DNA of 64,000 bases, taken from positions 62,001 to 126,000 of the forward strand of contig SVPA01000002.1 of the NCBI GenBank assembly GCA_015066085.1. The letters are read 5' to 3'. The notes beneath the pieces were generated by a model. The model ran no database searches. It saw only the letters and a program-made list of their open reading frames with translations, and had not been told where the DNA came from. Source of the stretch: Oscillospiraceae bacterium (lineage in GTDB: Bacteria; Bacillota; Clostridia; Oscillospirales; Acutalibacteraceae). Of the stretch, positions 41,578-49,088 are shown in pieces; the first letter of the stretch is position 1, and every line of letters begins with the position of its first letter. Both the position numbers and the translations under genes were made by a program.

Positions 41578-41619
41578 AATGATTATGTTTTTTTGTTGAT
41601 TCAACAACCCATAATCATT
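41578..41619 (-). promoter_or_regulatory. Long hairpin in the leader of the 3D-domain gene
   Basis: AATGATTATG (41578-41587) pairs with CATAATCATT (41610-41619), and inside it TTGTTGA (41593-41599) pairs with TCAACAA (41601-41607). The stem ends about 10 nt upstream of the AAGGAG site. Confidence 0.55.
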
Positions 41620-41652
41620 GTTTTCAGGTAAGTCGATTTCAGTCCGTCGGCA

Positions 41653-41681
41653 ATTATAGCCTCAAATTTTGAATATGTCAA
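41653..41681 (-). promoter_or_regulatory. Perfect sigma-A promoter of the 3D-domain gene
   Basis: Minus-strand TTGACA (41681-41676), a 17-nt spacer and TATAAT (41658-41653). Confidence 0.85.
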
Positions 41682-41721
41682 ACGAAACAGCACCCCCTAA
41701 TTTTGTACAATATGCACAAAA

Positions 41722-41759
41722 ATTACAAATAAATTACGAATAGTTACAAGTTTGTAACA
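41722..41759 (-). promoter_or_regulatory. Tandem WalR-type boxes upstream of the 3D-domain gene
   Basis: On the minus strand, TGTTAC-AAACT-TGTAAC (41759-41743) fits the WalR consensus TGTWAH-N5-TGTWAH in full. A second copy, CGTAAT-TTATT-TGTAAT (41738-41722), has one mismatch. The copies are 21 bp apart, two helical turns, and lie 40-80 nt upstream of the -35. Regulator not in the window. Confidence 0.6.
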
Positions 41760-42034
41760 CTTTTTCGACACGATTTATCTCTTTCTTTTTGTGCAATTCT
41801 ACAAAAAATAGGAAAAGAGATTGCCGATAAAGACTGAAAAGGGGCAAAAAACCGCATTTTTTGTGTTTTAAAGCGGATAAATGATTTACAAACACTATAT
41901 AATGTGGTAAGATATTTGCAGAAAAAAGGGTTGCTTTTGTCTTAATATACCCTTAAATTGTTTGCTTAATACAGTTTATGAAACGAACCCTGTAAATAAG
42001 AACAGCAAAGTAAGTATATATAATAGGAGATACG
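41760..42034. other. Remainder of the 478-bp gap before mnmA
   Basis: AT-rich. Apart from the mnmA promoter (41885-41913) and AGGAGA ribosome-binding site I see no gene, and no riboswitch or T-box fold that I can support in the roughly 115-nt mnmA leader. Confidence 0.5.
41885..41913 (+). promoter_or_regulatory. Candidate sigma-A promoter of mnmA
   Basis: TTTACA, a 17-nt spacer and TAAGAT, about 120 nt before the ATG. This implies a leader of about 115 nt. Confidence 0.5.
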
Positions 42035-43084
42035 ATGAAAAAGATAATGACTGCTATGTCGGGCGGAGTTGACAGTTCGGTTGCGGCGGCCCTGCTTAAA
42101 GAAGGCGGATATAATGTTTGCGGAGGAACCCTTCGCCTTTATGAAACGGAAAATACTCCCTCAAAAGAGGTTGAACTTGCAAAAAGTGTTTGCGACCGCC
42201 TTGAAATTGAACACTTTGTTTATGATATGCGTGAAACCTTCTTAAAAGAGGTTATAAACCGCTTTGCAAAAGAATATAACGACGGACTGACCCCAAATCC
42301 CTGTATTGAGTGTAATAAATATATAAAGTTCGGCGCTCTGCTTGAAAATGCGATTAAAGAAGACTGCGCTTTTATTGCAACGGGCCACTATTCAAGAATA
42401 AAAAAAGACCCAAACTCAAGATTTGTTTTATATAGACCGCAGGACCAAAAGAAAGACCAGACCTATGTGCTTTGGAGACTTTCGCAGTACCAACTGTCCC
42501 ACATTTTGATGCCCCTTGGCGATATAACAAAGGAAAGGGTCAGGGAAATTGCCCAAGACTATGGCTTTGTTTCTGCAACGGCAAAGGAAAGTCAGGATAT
42601 CTGTTTTGTCCCCGACGGAAATTATGCCGCTTTTTTAGAGGGCTTTATCGGAAAACCCTTTGAAAAAGGGAATTATACCGATATTTCGGGTAGCGTTCTT
42701 GGCAAACACTCGGGGCATCAGTGTTATACAATAGGTCAGCGCAAAGGACTTGGCATAGCCCTTGGAAAACCGCAGTTTGTAATCTCTAAAAACCCCCTTA
42801 CAAATGAGGTTGTGCTTGGCGACGAGGAGCATATTTTCAAAAAGCGCATATATATAAAGGATGTAAATATGATTGCGACCGAAATGCCTTCTTCTGCAGT
42901 TGCTTGTACCGCTAAACTTCGGTATTCGGCAAAAGACGAAAAGTGTCTGTTCCACCCCTTATCCGAAAACGAGGCTTTGCTTGAATTTGAAAAACCCCAA
43001 CGAGCCGCTTCGCCCGGACAGTCGGCCGTATTTTATGATGTGGATGCGGTTCTTGGCGGAGGGAAAATAGTAAGAGGTGAATAG
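42035..43084 (+). CDS. mnmA: tRNA 2-thiouridylase MnmA
   Basis: Adds sulfur to U34 of tRNAs for Lys, Glu and Gln. 349 residues. P-loop AMSGGVDSSVAAALL at about 7-21. The catalytic cysteines are in NPCIECNKYIKFG and in GHQCYTIGQRKGLG. Other family patches are DQKKDQTYVLWRLSQYQL and KESQDICFVPDG. A cysteine desulfurase gene, often nearby, is not in the window. AGGAGA precedes the ATG; the LUD gene begins 1 nt after the stop. Confidence 0.96.
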   Translation: MKKIMTAMSGGVDSSVAAALLKEGGYNVCGGTLRLYETENTPSKEVELAKSVCDRLEIEHFVYDMRETFLKEVINRFAKEYNDGLTPNPCIECNKYIKFGALLENAIKEDCAFIATGHYSRIKKDPNSRFVLYRPQDQKKDQTYVLWRLSQYQLSHILMPLGDITKERVREIAQDYGFVSATAKESQDICFVPDGNYAAFLEGFIGKPFEKGNYTDISGSVLGKHSGHQCYTIGQRKGLGIALGKPQFVISKNPLTNEVVLGDEEHIFKKRIYIKDVNMIATEMPSSAVACTAKLRYSAKDEKCLFHPLSENEALLEFEKPQRAASPGQSAVFYDVDAVLGGGKIVRGE

Positions 43085-43085
43085 T

Positions 43086-43727
43086 ATGGAGAGTAGAATT
43101 CAAAAAACAATAGACAACCTAAAGGCTAATAATATGGAGGTCTTTTACGCTAACAGCAAGGAAGAAATTCCCGAAATCGTAAAAGGACTTTTAAAGGAAA
43201 ACGATGTAATTTCTTGCGGAGGAAGCGTAACCCTTGCCGAGTGCGGAGTAACCGACCTTATGAAAAGCGGAAACTACCGTTTTCTTGACCGCTCACAGCC
43301 CGGCCTTACCCGTGAAGATATTCAGGAAATTTACAGAAAGACCTTTTTTGCAGACGCCTTTTTAACCTCGGCAAACGCCGTGACCGAAAAGGGCGAACTT
43401 ATAAATGTCGACGGAAACGGAAATCGAGTTACCGCAATCTGTTTCGGGCCTAAAAAGGTTATCTGTATCGTCGGCTCAAATAAAATTGTTCCCGATGTTG
43501 CTTCGGGCTTTAAAAGGGTTAAGACGGTTGCCGCCCCTAAAAACGCCGTAAGACTGAATACTCAAACTCCGTGCAAAACTTTAGGTCATTGTATTTGTCC
43601 CGACGGCGATATAGCGTCGGGTTGCAATTCGCCCGACCGTATTTGTGCCCACTATGTTGTAAACGGTTTCCAAAAGGAAAAAGGAAGAATAAATGTAATA
43701 ATCTGTTCTAAGCCTTTGGGTTATTAA
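43086..43727 (+). CDS. LUD-domain protein (LutC-like)
   Basis: 213 residues from ATG 43086, with AGAGGTGA at 43073-43080. The domain resembles lactate-utilisation subunit C: VISCGGSVTLAECGVTDL, ADAFLTSANAVTEKGELINVDGNGNRV, and FGPKKVICIVGSNKIV. A Cys cluster near the end (CKTLGHCICPDGDIASGCNSPDRIC) is unusual for plain LutC and suggests a metal or Fe-S site. lutA and lutB are absent, so lactate oxidation is not implied. Stand-alone LUD proteins are common in Clostridia and mostly uncharacterised. Confidence 0.82.
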   Translation: MESRIQKTIDNLKANNMEVFYANSKEEIPEIVKGLLKENDVISCGGSVTLAECGVTDLMKSGNYRFLDRSQPGLTREDIQEIYRKTFFADAFLTSANAVTEKGELINVDGNGNRVTAICFGPKKVICIVGSNKIVPDVASGFKRVKTVAAPKNAVRLNTQTPCKTLGHCICPDGDIASGCNSPDRICAHYVVNGFQKEKGRINVIICSKPLGY

Positions 43728-43732
43728 ACTGC

Positions 43733-43769
43733 AACACCCCACATATATTTGTTTATGTGGGGTGTTTTT
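43733..43769 (+). terminator. Terminator of mnmA-LUD, overlapping the dacF translation signal
   Basis: AACACCCCACATA (43733-43745) pairs with TATGTGGGGTGTT (43754-43766), followed by T-rich sequence. The only SD-like sequence for dacF (GGGGTG) is inside the right arm. Confidence 0.8.
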
Positions 43770-43771
43770 AT

Positions 43772-44983
43772 ATGAAAAGAATAATATCTTTTATACTTTC
43801 TTTATGTGTGATGATGACGGCGGTGACTTGTTCTGCCGCTACTGTTTCTACCGAATACGAGGGCGTGAATTTAGAAGAACCTCTTGAAAAGAATATTCAG
43901 GCAAATGCGCCTATTGGCGAAAAGTTGCAGATAAATGCAAAATCTGCAATACTTATAGAGTATAATACGGGCAAGATTCTTTACGAAAGCAACGCCGACG
44001 AAAAACTTGCTCCCGCCTCAATTACCAAGATTATGACGCTTATTCTTGTTATGGAAGCCATTGAGGATAAAAGGCTTTCTCTTGAGGACCAAATTACCGC
44101 CTCTGAACATGCGGCAAGTCTTGGCGGTTCGCAGATATGGCTCGAACCGGGCGAAGTTATGACGGTCGACGAACTCCTGAGAGCAACCGTAATAGCCTCT
44201 GCAAACGATGCAACCGTTGCTCTTGCCGAAGCGGTGTCGGGAAGTGAGGAAAGTTTTGTTTTAAAAATGAACGAAAAGGCGGCTGAGTTGGGTCTTAAAG
44301 ATACCAATTTTGTAAACAGTTACGGACTTGACGCCGAAGGACATCTTACAACCGCTCACGATGTTGCGGTAATGTCAAAGGAACTGATGAAACACGAACT
44401 TATCCGTCAGTATACCGAGAAAACAATGGATTCGCTTCGTGGCGGAGAATCCGAACTTGTAAATACAAATAAACTTATCCGCTACTATGACGGTTGTTTC
44501 GGGCTTAAAACGGGTACAACTTCCAAGGCGGGCTCCTGCCTTTCGGCTATTGCTGAAAGAAACGGACTAACCCTTATTGCCGTCGTCCTCGGTGCGCCCT
44601 CAAGCAAAGACCGTTTCAGCGGAACTCAAAAACTCCTCGACTACGGGTTCGCAAATTACAGTTTTACCGAAACTAAGGCAGATACATCTGAGTTTTCAGA
44701 TATTCCCGTAAGAAGAGGAACAACTCGTTTTGTAACACCGACCGTTACCGAAAAGTTCTTTGCTCTTCTTAAAAAGGGCGACGAAAGCAAACTGACCCAA
44801 ACCTTCACACTAAGCGAGGAACTTGTTGCCCCCGTAAAAGCGGGCGATACGGTAGGATATGTTCATATCTATCTTGGCGAAGAAGAACTTGGAGTGATTC
44901 CGATAATCGCAGGTTCTGATAGCGATAAACTTACCTATTTTGTCTGCCTAATGCGACTGGTTAAGAGTTTATTTACTCTGTAA
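43772..44983 (+). CDS. dacF: D-alanyl-D-alanine carboxypeptidase (DacF/PBP5 type)
   Basis: Trims the terminal D-Ala from pentapeptide stems. 403 residues from ATG 43772. Signal peptide (RIISFILSLCVMMTAVTCSA). Active-site motifs are SxxK in APASITKIMTLI, SxN in ASANDATVALAE and KTG in GLKTGTTSKAG. A PBP5-type C-terminal beta domain follows (TRFVTPTVTEKFF ... VGYVHIYLGEEELG). A C-terminal amphipathic helix (YFVCLMRLVKSLFTL) fits the membrane anchor of this class. The ATG comes 5 nt after a terminator stem. Confidence 0.92.
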   Translation: MKRIISFILSLCVMMTAVTCSAATVSTEYEGVNLEEPLEKNIQANAPIGEKLQINAKSAILIEYNTGKILYESNADEKLAPASITKIMTLILVMEAIEDKRLSLEDQITASEHAASLGGSQIWLEPGEVMTVDELLRATVIASANDATVALAEAVSGSEESFVLKMNEKAAELGLKDTNFVNSYGLDAEGHLTTAHDVAVMSKELMKHELIRQYTEKTMDSLRGGESELVNTNKLIRYYDGCFGLKTGTTSKAGSCLSAIAERNGLTLIAVVLGAPSSKDRFSGTQKLLDYGFANYSFTETKADTSEFSDIPVRRGTTRFVTPTVTEKFFALLKKGDESKLTQTFTLSEELVAPVKAGDTVGYVHIYLGEEELGVIPIIAGSDSDKLTYFVCLMRLVKSLFTL

Positions 44984-44992
44984 TAAAACAAA

Positions 44993-45041
44993 GCCGTATT
45001 TTTTGATAATTTTTTATAAATTCCTTATTGAAAAATACGGC
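44993..45041 (+). terminator. Long-loop hairpin after dacF, overlapping the pgi promoter
   Basis: GCCGTATTTTT (44993-45003) pairs with AAAAATACGGC (45031-45041), followed by GTTTT. The loop is 27 nt. The right arm overlaps the -35 box of pgi. Confidence 0.55.
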
Positions 45042-45056
45042 GTTTTAGTGTAAAAT
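45028..45056 (+). promoter_or_regulatory. Sigma-A promoter of pgi
   Basis: TTGAAA (45028-45033), a 17-nt spacer and TAAAAT (45051-45056). Confidence 0.7.
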
Positions 45057-45096
45057 ATATTTAAATAAATATTCTTCTAATAATAAGGAGCAAAAA

Positions 45097-46437
45097 ATGG
45101 CATTAAGTTTTAACTATAAATATGCAAGTGAATTTCTTTGCGAAAATGATATAAAGGGCCTTGAGGCCCAGGTTAGTGCGGCTCACGATATGTTACACAA
45201 TAAAACCGGTCTCGGAAACGATTTTCTGGGTTGGGTTGACCTTCCCACCGCCTACGATAAGGACGAATTCGCCCGAATCAAAAAAGCGGCAGCAAAAATC
45301 ATATCCGATACCGATGTTTTTATAGTTATAGGAATCGGCGGTTCCTATCTCGGCGCTCGTGCCGCTATTGAGTTTTTAAAGTCAAATAACTATAACGCCC
45401 TTCCCAAGAACACCCCTGATATTTATTTTGCAGGAAATACTATCAGCGGTTCTGCTCTTGATGACCTTCTTAAAATCTGCGAAGGCAAGCGCGTTTCGGT
45501 AAATATCGTTTCAAAATCGGGAACTACTACCGAACCGGCAATTGCTTTCCGTGTTTTCCGTAAATATCTTGAAGAGCGCTACGGCGAAGAGGAAGCCGCC
45601 AAGCGTATCTACTGTACAACCGATAAGGCTCGTGGAACCCTTAAGCAACTTGCTGACCAAAAGGGTTACGAATGTTTCGTAATTCCTGATGATGTCGGCG
45701 GTCGTTTCTCGGTTTTAACCGCTGTGGGACTTCTTCCGATTGCTGTCTGCGGAGCAGATTTAGACGCTATTATGAAGGGCGCAGCCGATGCTGCTGCCGA
45801 TTATGCGGTAAATGACCTTGCAAACAATCCTTGCTATACCTACGCCGCTATCCGTAACGCCTTCTACCGCAAGGGTAAAATTGTTGAAATGCTCGTTTCC
45901 TATGAGCCTCGTTTTACTATGATGGCCGAATGGTTTAAGCAACTTTACGGCGAGAGCGAAGGTAAGGACAATAAGGGTCTTTTCCCCGCTTCTGTTGTTT
46001 TCTCTACCGACCTTCACTCAATGGGTCAGTATGTTCAAGACGGAAGCCGTATTATGTTCGAAACGGTTGTTACTATCGGTGAGTGCGGAAACGATGTAAT
46101 AATCGAAAAGGAAGAAGATGACGGCGACGGACTTAACTTCCTTGCCGGCAAACCCCTTTCTTTTGTAAATAACAAGGCTTTTGAGGGAACTATTCTTGCT
46201 CATACCGACGGTAAGGTTCCTAACCTTGTAATAAATGTTGATAAGGCAGATGAGGAGCATCTCGGCCGTCTTATCTACTTCTTCGAAAAGGCTTGCGGAA
46301 TTTCGGGCTATGTTCTGGGCGTTAATCCCTTCGACCAACCCGGAGTTGAAAGTTATAAGAAGAATATGTTTGCCCTTCTCGGAAAACCCGGCTACGAGAG
46401 CGCAAAGGCAGAACTTGAGGCTCGCCTCGCAAAATAA
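45097..46437 (+). CDS. pgi: Glucose-6-phosphate isomerase
   Basis: Interconverts glucose-6-phosphate and fructose-6-phosphate. 446 residues, the short form usual in Firmicutes. Sugar-phosphate binding region [31 protein letters not shown], and [34 protein letters not shown] carries the catalytic Glu region, and [14 protein letters not shown] ends the protein. Together with the glycogen operon it links stored glucan to glycolysis. AAGGAGC precedes the ATG; monocistronic or leading into the small P-loop gene. Confidence 0.97.
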   Translation: MALSFNYKYASEFLCENDIKGLEAQVSAAHDMLHNKTGLGNDFLGWVDLPTAYDKDEFARIKKAAAKIISDTDVFIVIGIGGSYLGARAAIEFLKSNNYNALPKNTPDIYFAGNTISGSALDDLLKICEGKRVSVNIVSKSGTTTEPAIAFRVFRKYLEERYGEEEAAKRIYCTTDKARGTLKQLADQKGYECFVIPDDVGGRFSVLTAVGLLPIAVCGADLDAIMKGAADAAADYAVNDLANNPCYTYAAIRNAFYRKGKIVEMLVSYEPRFTMMAEWFKQLYGESEGKDNKGLFPASVVFSTDLHSMGQYVQDGSRIMFETVVTIGECGNDVIIEKEEDDGDGLNFLAGKPLSFVNNKAFEGTILAHTDGKVPNLVINVDKADEEHLGRLIYFFEKACGISGYVLGVNPFDQPGVESYKKNMFALLGKPGYESAKAELEARLAK

Positions 46438-46443
46438 AAAACA

Positions 46444-46457
46444 ATCGCTTCGGCGAT
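46444..46457. repeat. Small TTCG-loop hairpin between pgi and the P-loop gene
   Basis: ATCGC-TTCG-GCGAT followed by ATATATAT. In size and flanks it resembles single units of the array at 231-388, but it stands alone. Confidence 0.4.
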
Positions 46458-46484
46458 ATATATATAAATAAAGGAGCGGATAAT

Positions 46485-46889
46485 ATGATTAAACTTATTA
46501 TCGGAAACAAAGGTTCAGGCAAAACAAAGAAACTCATCGAATTGGTCAATACTGCGGCTAAAAACAGCCCCGGAAGCGTTGTCTGCGTTGAAAAGGGCGA
46601 CGCCCTTAGGTTCAGCGTAGCCAGAGAAGTTCGACTTATCGATGTAGAAAGTTACGGAATTTCCGGTTATGACGAATATTATGCCATGCTCTGCGGAATA
46701 GCAGCAAGTAATCACGACATTACTCATATTTTTGGCGACGCAACCAAGAAAATCGGCGGAGGACTTGACGGTCTTGACAAATTCCTCGCCCGTGTAGATG
46801 CAAATAAGGATATTGAATTTGTATTTACCGTATCCTGCGATGAGGCAGACCTGCCCAAAGCAGTTACCGATATCGCTGAAAAAATTTAA
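46485..46889 (+). CDS. Small P-loop protein of unknown function
   Basis: 134 residues opening with a Walker A motif, IIGNKGSGKTKKLIE. The rest looks like a compact nucleoside-triphosphatase without recognisable Walker B partners: GSVVCVEKGDALRF, RLIDVESYGISGYDEYYAML, then IFGDATKKIGGGLDGLDKFLARVDANKDIEFVFTVS. I do not recognise a named family. AAAGGAG precedes the ATG. It lies 47 nt after pgi and ends at a hairpin, so it could be cotranscribed with pgi. No partner gene suggests a function. Confidence 0.7.
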   Translation: MIKLIIGNKGSGKTKKLIELVNTAAKNSPGSVVCVEKGDALRFSVAREVRLIDVESYGISGYDEYYAMLCGIAASNHDITHIFGDATKKIGGGLDGLDKFLARVDANKDIEFVFTVSCDEADLPKAVTDIAEKI

Positions 46890-46900
46890 AAATTAAGGTC

Positions 46901-46926
46901 TACGGAGCAGGGAAACCTGCTCCGTA
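46901..46926 (+). terminator. Hairpin after the P-loop gene
   Basis: TACGGAGCAGG (46901-46911) pairs with CCTGCTCCGTA (46916-46926), loop GAAA, followed by ATTTAAT rather than a clean T run. Confidence 0.6.
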
Positions 46927-46945
46927 ATTTAATGCCAAAAAACAC

Positions 46946-46974
46946 TTGACAAACATAAAACACTTATATATAAT
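46946..46974 (+). promoter_or_regulatory. Perfect sigma-A promoter of yceD-rpmF
   Basis: TTGACA (46946-46951), a 17-nt spacer and TATAAT (46969-46974). Confidence 0.85.
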
Positions 46975-47001
46975 AATCTTTGTGACAATTGAGGTGAGAT
47001 T

Positions 47002-47499
47002 ATGCTTCTTGATTTGAAGCCGTTATTTGCGGGCAGCAGAAATGAACTGTCGGTAGAACACGAAATGGATTTGTCTGAACTTAGTTTCCTTGGCGTCAAA
47101 CCACTTCGCTCTCCCGTGGCAATCAGCGGAAAGATTGTCAGCCGCGCAGGTATAGTTGAATCTAATCTCGGTTGCAAGGTCAGTTATGTCGGTTTTTGCG
47201 ACCGCTGTCTTAAAGAGACGGTGCTTTCTTATGTCGTAAACATTAACCGAACTATCGTGTCAAGCCTTGAAAATGAGGAAAATGACGATATAACGGTTGT
47301 CCCCGATATGATGCTTGACCTTGATGACTTCTGTTATGCTGACATTGTAATGAGTCTTCCCACAAAGGTTTTGTGTAAAGACGATTGCAGGGGACTTTGC
47401 TCCGTCTGCGGAAAAAATCTTAACGAGGGCGACTGCGGTTGCTCAAAAAGTGAGGTTGACCCCAGACTTGCGGCATTGGCAGAACTCCTAAAAGAATAA
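47002..47499 (+). CDS. YceD/DUF177 family protein
   Basis: 165 residues. The DUF177 pattern is visible: CKVSYVGFCDRCLKETVLSYVVNINR, then VVPDMMLDLDDFCYADIVMSLPTKVLCKDDCRGLCSVCGKNLNEGDCGC, ending in RLAALAELL. Members are encoded just before rpmF in most bacteria and have been tied to 23S rRNA accumulation in plants and bacteria. The two Cys pairs may bind metal. GAGGTGAG precedes the ATG; rpmF follows after 34 nt. Confidence 0.92.
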   Translation: MLLDLKPLFAGSRNELSVEHEMDLSELSFLGVKPLRSPVAISGKIVSRAGIVESNLGCKVSYVGFCDRCLKETVLSYVVNINRTIVSSLENEENDDITVVPDMMLDLDDFCYADIVMSLPTKVLCKDDCRGLCSVCGKNLNEGDCGCSKSEVDPRLAALAELLKE

Positions 47500-47533
47500 T
47501 CTACCAAACAAAAATTTTTAAGGAGGTGCTGAA

Positions 47534-47716
47534 ATGGCAGTACCGAAGAGAAAAACTTCTAAAGCAAGACGTGACAAAAGACGTAATAATTTATGGAAGC
47601 TTACTGCTCCCACCCTCGTTAAGTGCGAGCGTTGTGGCGAATACAAGCGTCCTCACAGACTTTGCACCGCCTGCGGAACCTATAACGGACGCGAAGTTGT
47701 AAAAGTAGAAGACTAA
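47534..47716 (+). CDS. rpmF: 50S ribosomal protein L32
   Basis: 60 residues. Typical start [16 protein letters not shown] and a zinc-ribbon with both Cys pairs intact (CERCGEY ... CTACGTY), so this is the zinc-dependent form. AAGGAGG precedes the ATG. Second gene of yceD-rpmF. Confidence 0.97.
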   Translation: MAVPKRKTSKARRDKRRNNLWKLTAPTLVKCERCGEYKRPHRLCTACGTYNGREVVKVED

Positions 47717-47721
47717 TGGAG

Positions 47722-47751
47722 TAGAGGAGGAGCAATCCTTCTCTATTTTTT
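47722..47751 (+). terminator. Terminator of rpmF
   Basis: TAGAGGAGGA (47722-47731) pairs with TCCTTCTCTA (47736-47745, one G-U), loop GCAA, followed by a T run. Confidence 0.75.
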
Positions 47752-47770
47752 TATAAAGAGGTGATATAAA

Positions 47771-49069
47771 GTGTCGGTAAAAATTTATGATGTTGAGAAG
47801 AAAAGTCCCGCCGCAAAGGCTCGGATAAAAAAGGGAAGCACTCTGGTTTCAATTAACTCAAATGAAATTATGGATGTTCTCGACTACCGTTTTTATCAAA
47901 AAGAAGAAGAACTTAACCTTGTTGTAAGAAATGAAAAGGGTAAAGAAAAAACCTATAAGATAAAGAAAGGCGAGGACTGTGAACTAGGTCTTGTTTTTGA
48001 CAGTTATCTTATGGATTGTCAGCATTCTTGCAAGAATAAATGTATCTTCTGTTTTATCGACCAACTGCCCAAAGGACTTCGTGAAACCCTTTATTTTAAG
48101 GACGACGATTCAAGACTTTCTTTCCTTTTCGGTAATTATATTACCCTGACCAACCTGACCGAACACGAAATTGAGCGTATAATAAAAATGCATATAAGCC
48201 CCGTCAATATTTCGGTTCATACGGTAAATCCCGAACTCCGCTGTGCAATGATGAATAACCGCTTTGCCGGGGAAACCCTCGATATAATTAAGCGTTTTGA
48301 CGATGCGGGAATAAAAATGAATTTTCAACTTGTTTTAGTCCCCGGTTATAACGACGGAAAGGAACTTGAGCGAACGCTGACCGAACTTTCAAGGTATAAA
48401 AATGTCGAATGTATTGCTTCTGTTCCCGTCGGTATTACAAAATTTCGGGACGGTCTTGAAAAAATAGAGCCTTTTACCAAAGAAACGGCAGAAAAGGTAA
48501 TCGAAATAACCGATAAAATCGGCGAGATTTGTAAAAAAGAATACTCAAACCGCTTGGTCTACGCCGCCGACGAGTTTTATCTTTTGGCAGAAAAACCCTT
48601 GCCGAGTTTTGAAGAATACGGCGATTTTCCGCAACTTGATAACGGGGTTGGAATGTGGACCCTTTTTGAAAAGGAAAGTGAGGATGCGCTAAACGAAGTT
48701 CAGCCTCCCGTTTTACCCCGCAATATTTCCTGTGTCACGGGCGTTGCGGCCTATCCGCTTATAAAGTCTACTGTTGACAAGGCGACTTTAAAATGGCATA
48801 ATTTAAACTGTAAGGTTTTCCCCGTTAAAAACAACTTTTTCGGCGAAAAAATTACGGTTGCGGGCCTTGTGACCGGCTCGGATATAATAAATCAGTTAAA
48901 AGGGGAAAATCTGGGCGATACGCTCCTTATCCCCTCAAATATGTTAAGGTTTGAGCGAGACCTGTTTTTAGACGATGTCTCGGTTTTAGACCTTGAAAAA
49001 GAACTCGGAGTAAAGGTAAAAATAACCGAACCCGACGGTTATTCCTTTATAGAAGCGTTATCAGAATAA
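47771..49069 (+). CDS. DUF512 radical SAM protein with N-terminal PDZ-like domain
   Basis: 432 residues starting at GTG 47771 with AGAGGTGAT in front. N-terminal PDZ-like part (SPAAKARIKKGSTLVSINSNEIMDVLDY), then a radical-SAM cysteine motif, CQHSCKNKCIFCFIDQLP (CxxxCxxC of the form C-KNK-C-IF-C), SFLFGNYITLTNL, and the DUF512 C-terminal domain (CVTGVAAYPLIKSTVD, VAGLVTGSDIINQL). Conserved in Clostridia, often before der as here (19 nt). The reaction is unknown. Confidence 0.88.
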   Translation: MSVKIYDVEKKSPAAKARIKKGSTLVSINSNEIMDVLDYRFYQKEEELNLVVRNEKGKEKTYKIKKGEDCELGLVFDSYLMDCQHSCKNKCIFCFIDQLPKGLRETLYFKDDDSRLSFLFGNYITLTNLTEHEIERIIKMHISPVNISVHTVNPELRCAMMNNRFAGETLDIIKRFDDAGIKMNFQLVLVPGYNDGKELERTLTELSRYKNVECIASVPVGITKFRDGLEKIEPFTKETAEKVIEITDKIGEICKKEYSNRLVYAADEFYLLAEKPLPSFEEYGDFPQLDNGVGMWTLFEKESEDALNEVQPPVLPRNISCVTGVAAYPLIKSTVDKATLKWHNLNCKVFPVKNNFFGEKITVAGLVTGSDIINQLKGENLGDTLLIPSNMLRFERDLFLDDVSVLDLEKELGVKVKITEPDGYSFIEALSE

Positions 49070-49088
49070 AAAAGAGAGGAAAAATCAA

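Noticed and set aside
41570-41830. ydaO-type (c-di-AMP) riboswitch before the 3D-domain gene
   Set aside because: The region between the promoter and the ATG is only about 90 nt and lacks the length and conserved cores of that riboswitch; only a nested hairpin is seen.
41915-42034. T-box or riboswitch in the mnmA leader
   Set aside because: No T-box sequence (TGGNACCGCG-like) and no terminator/antiterminator pair could be found.
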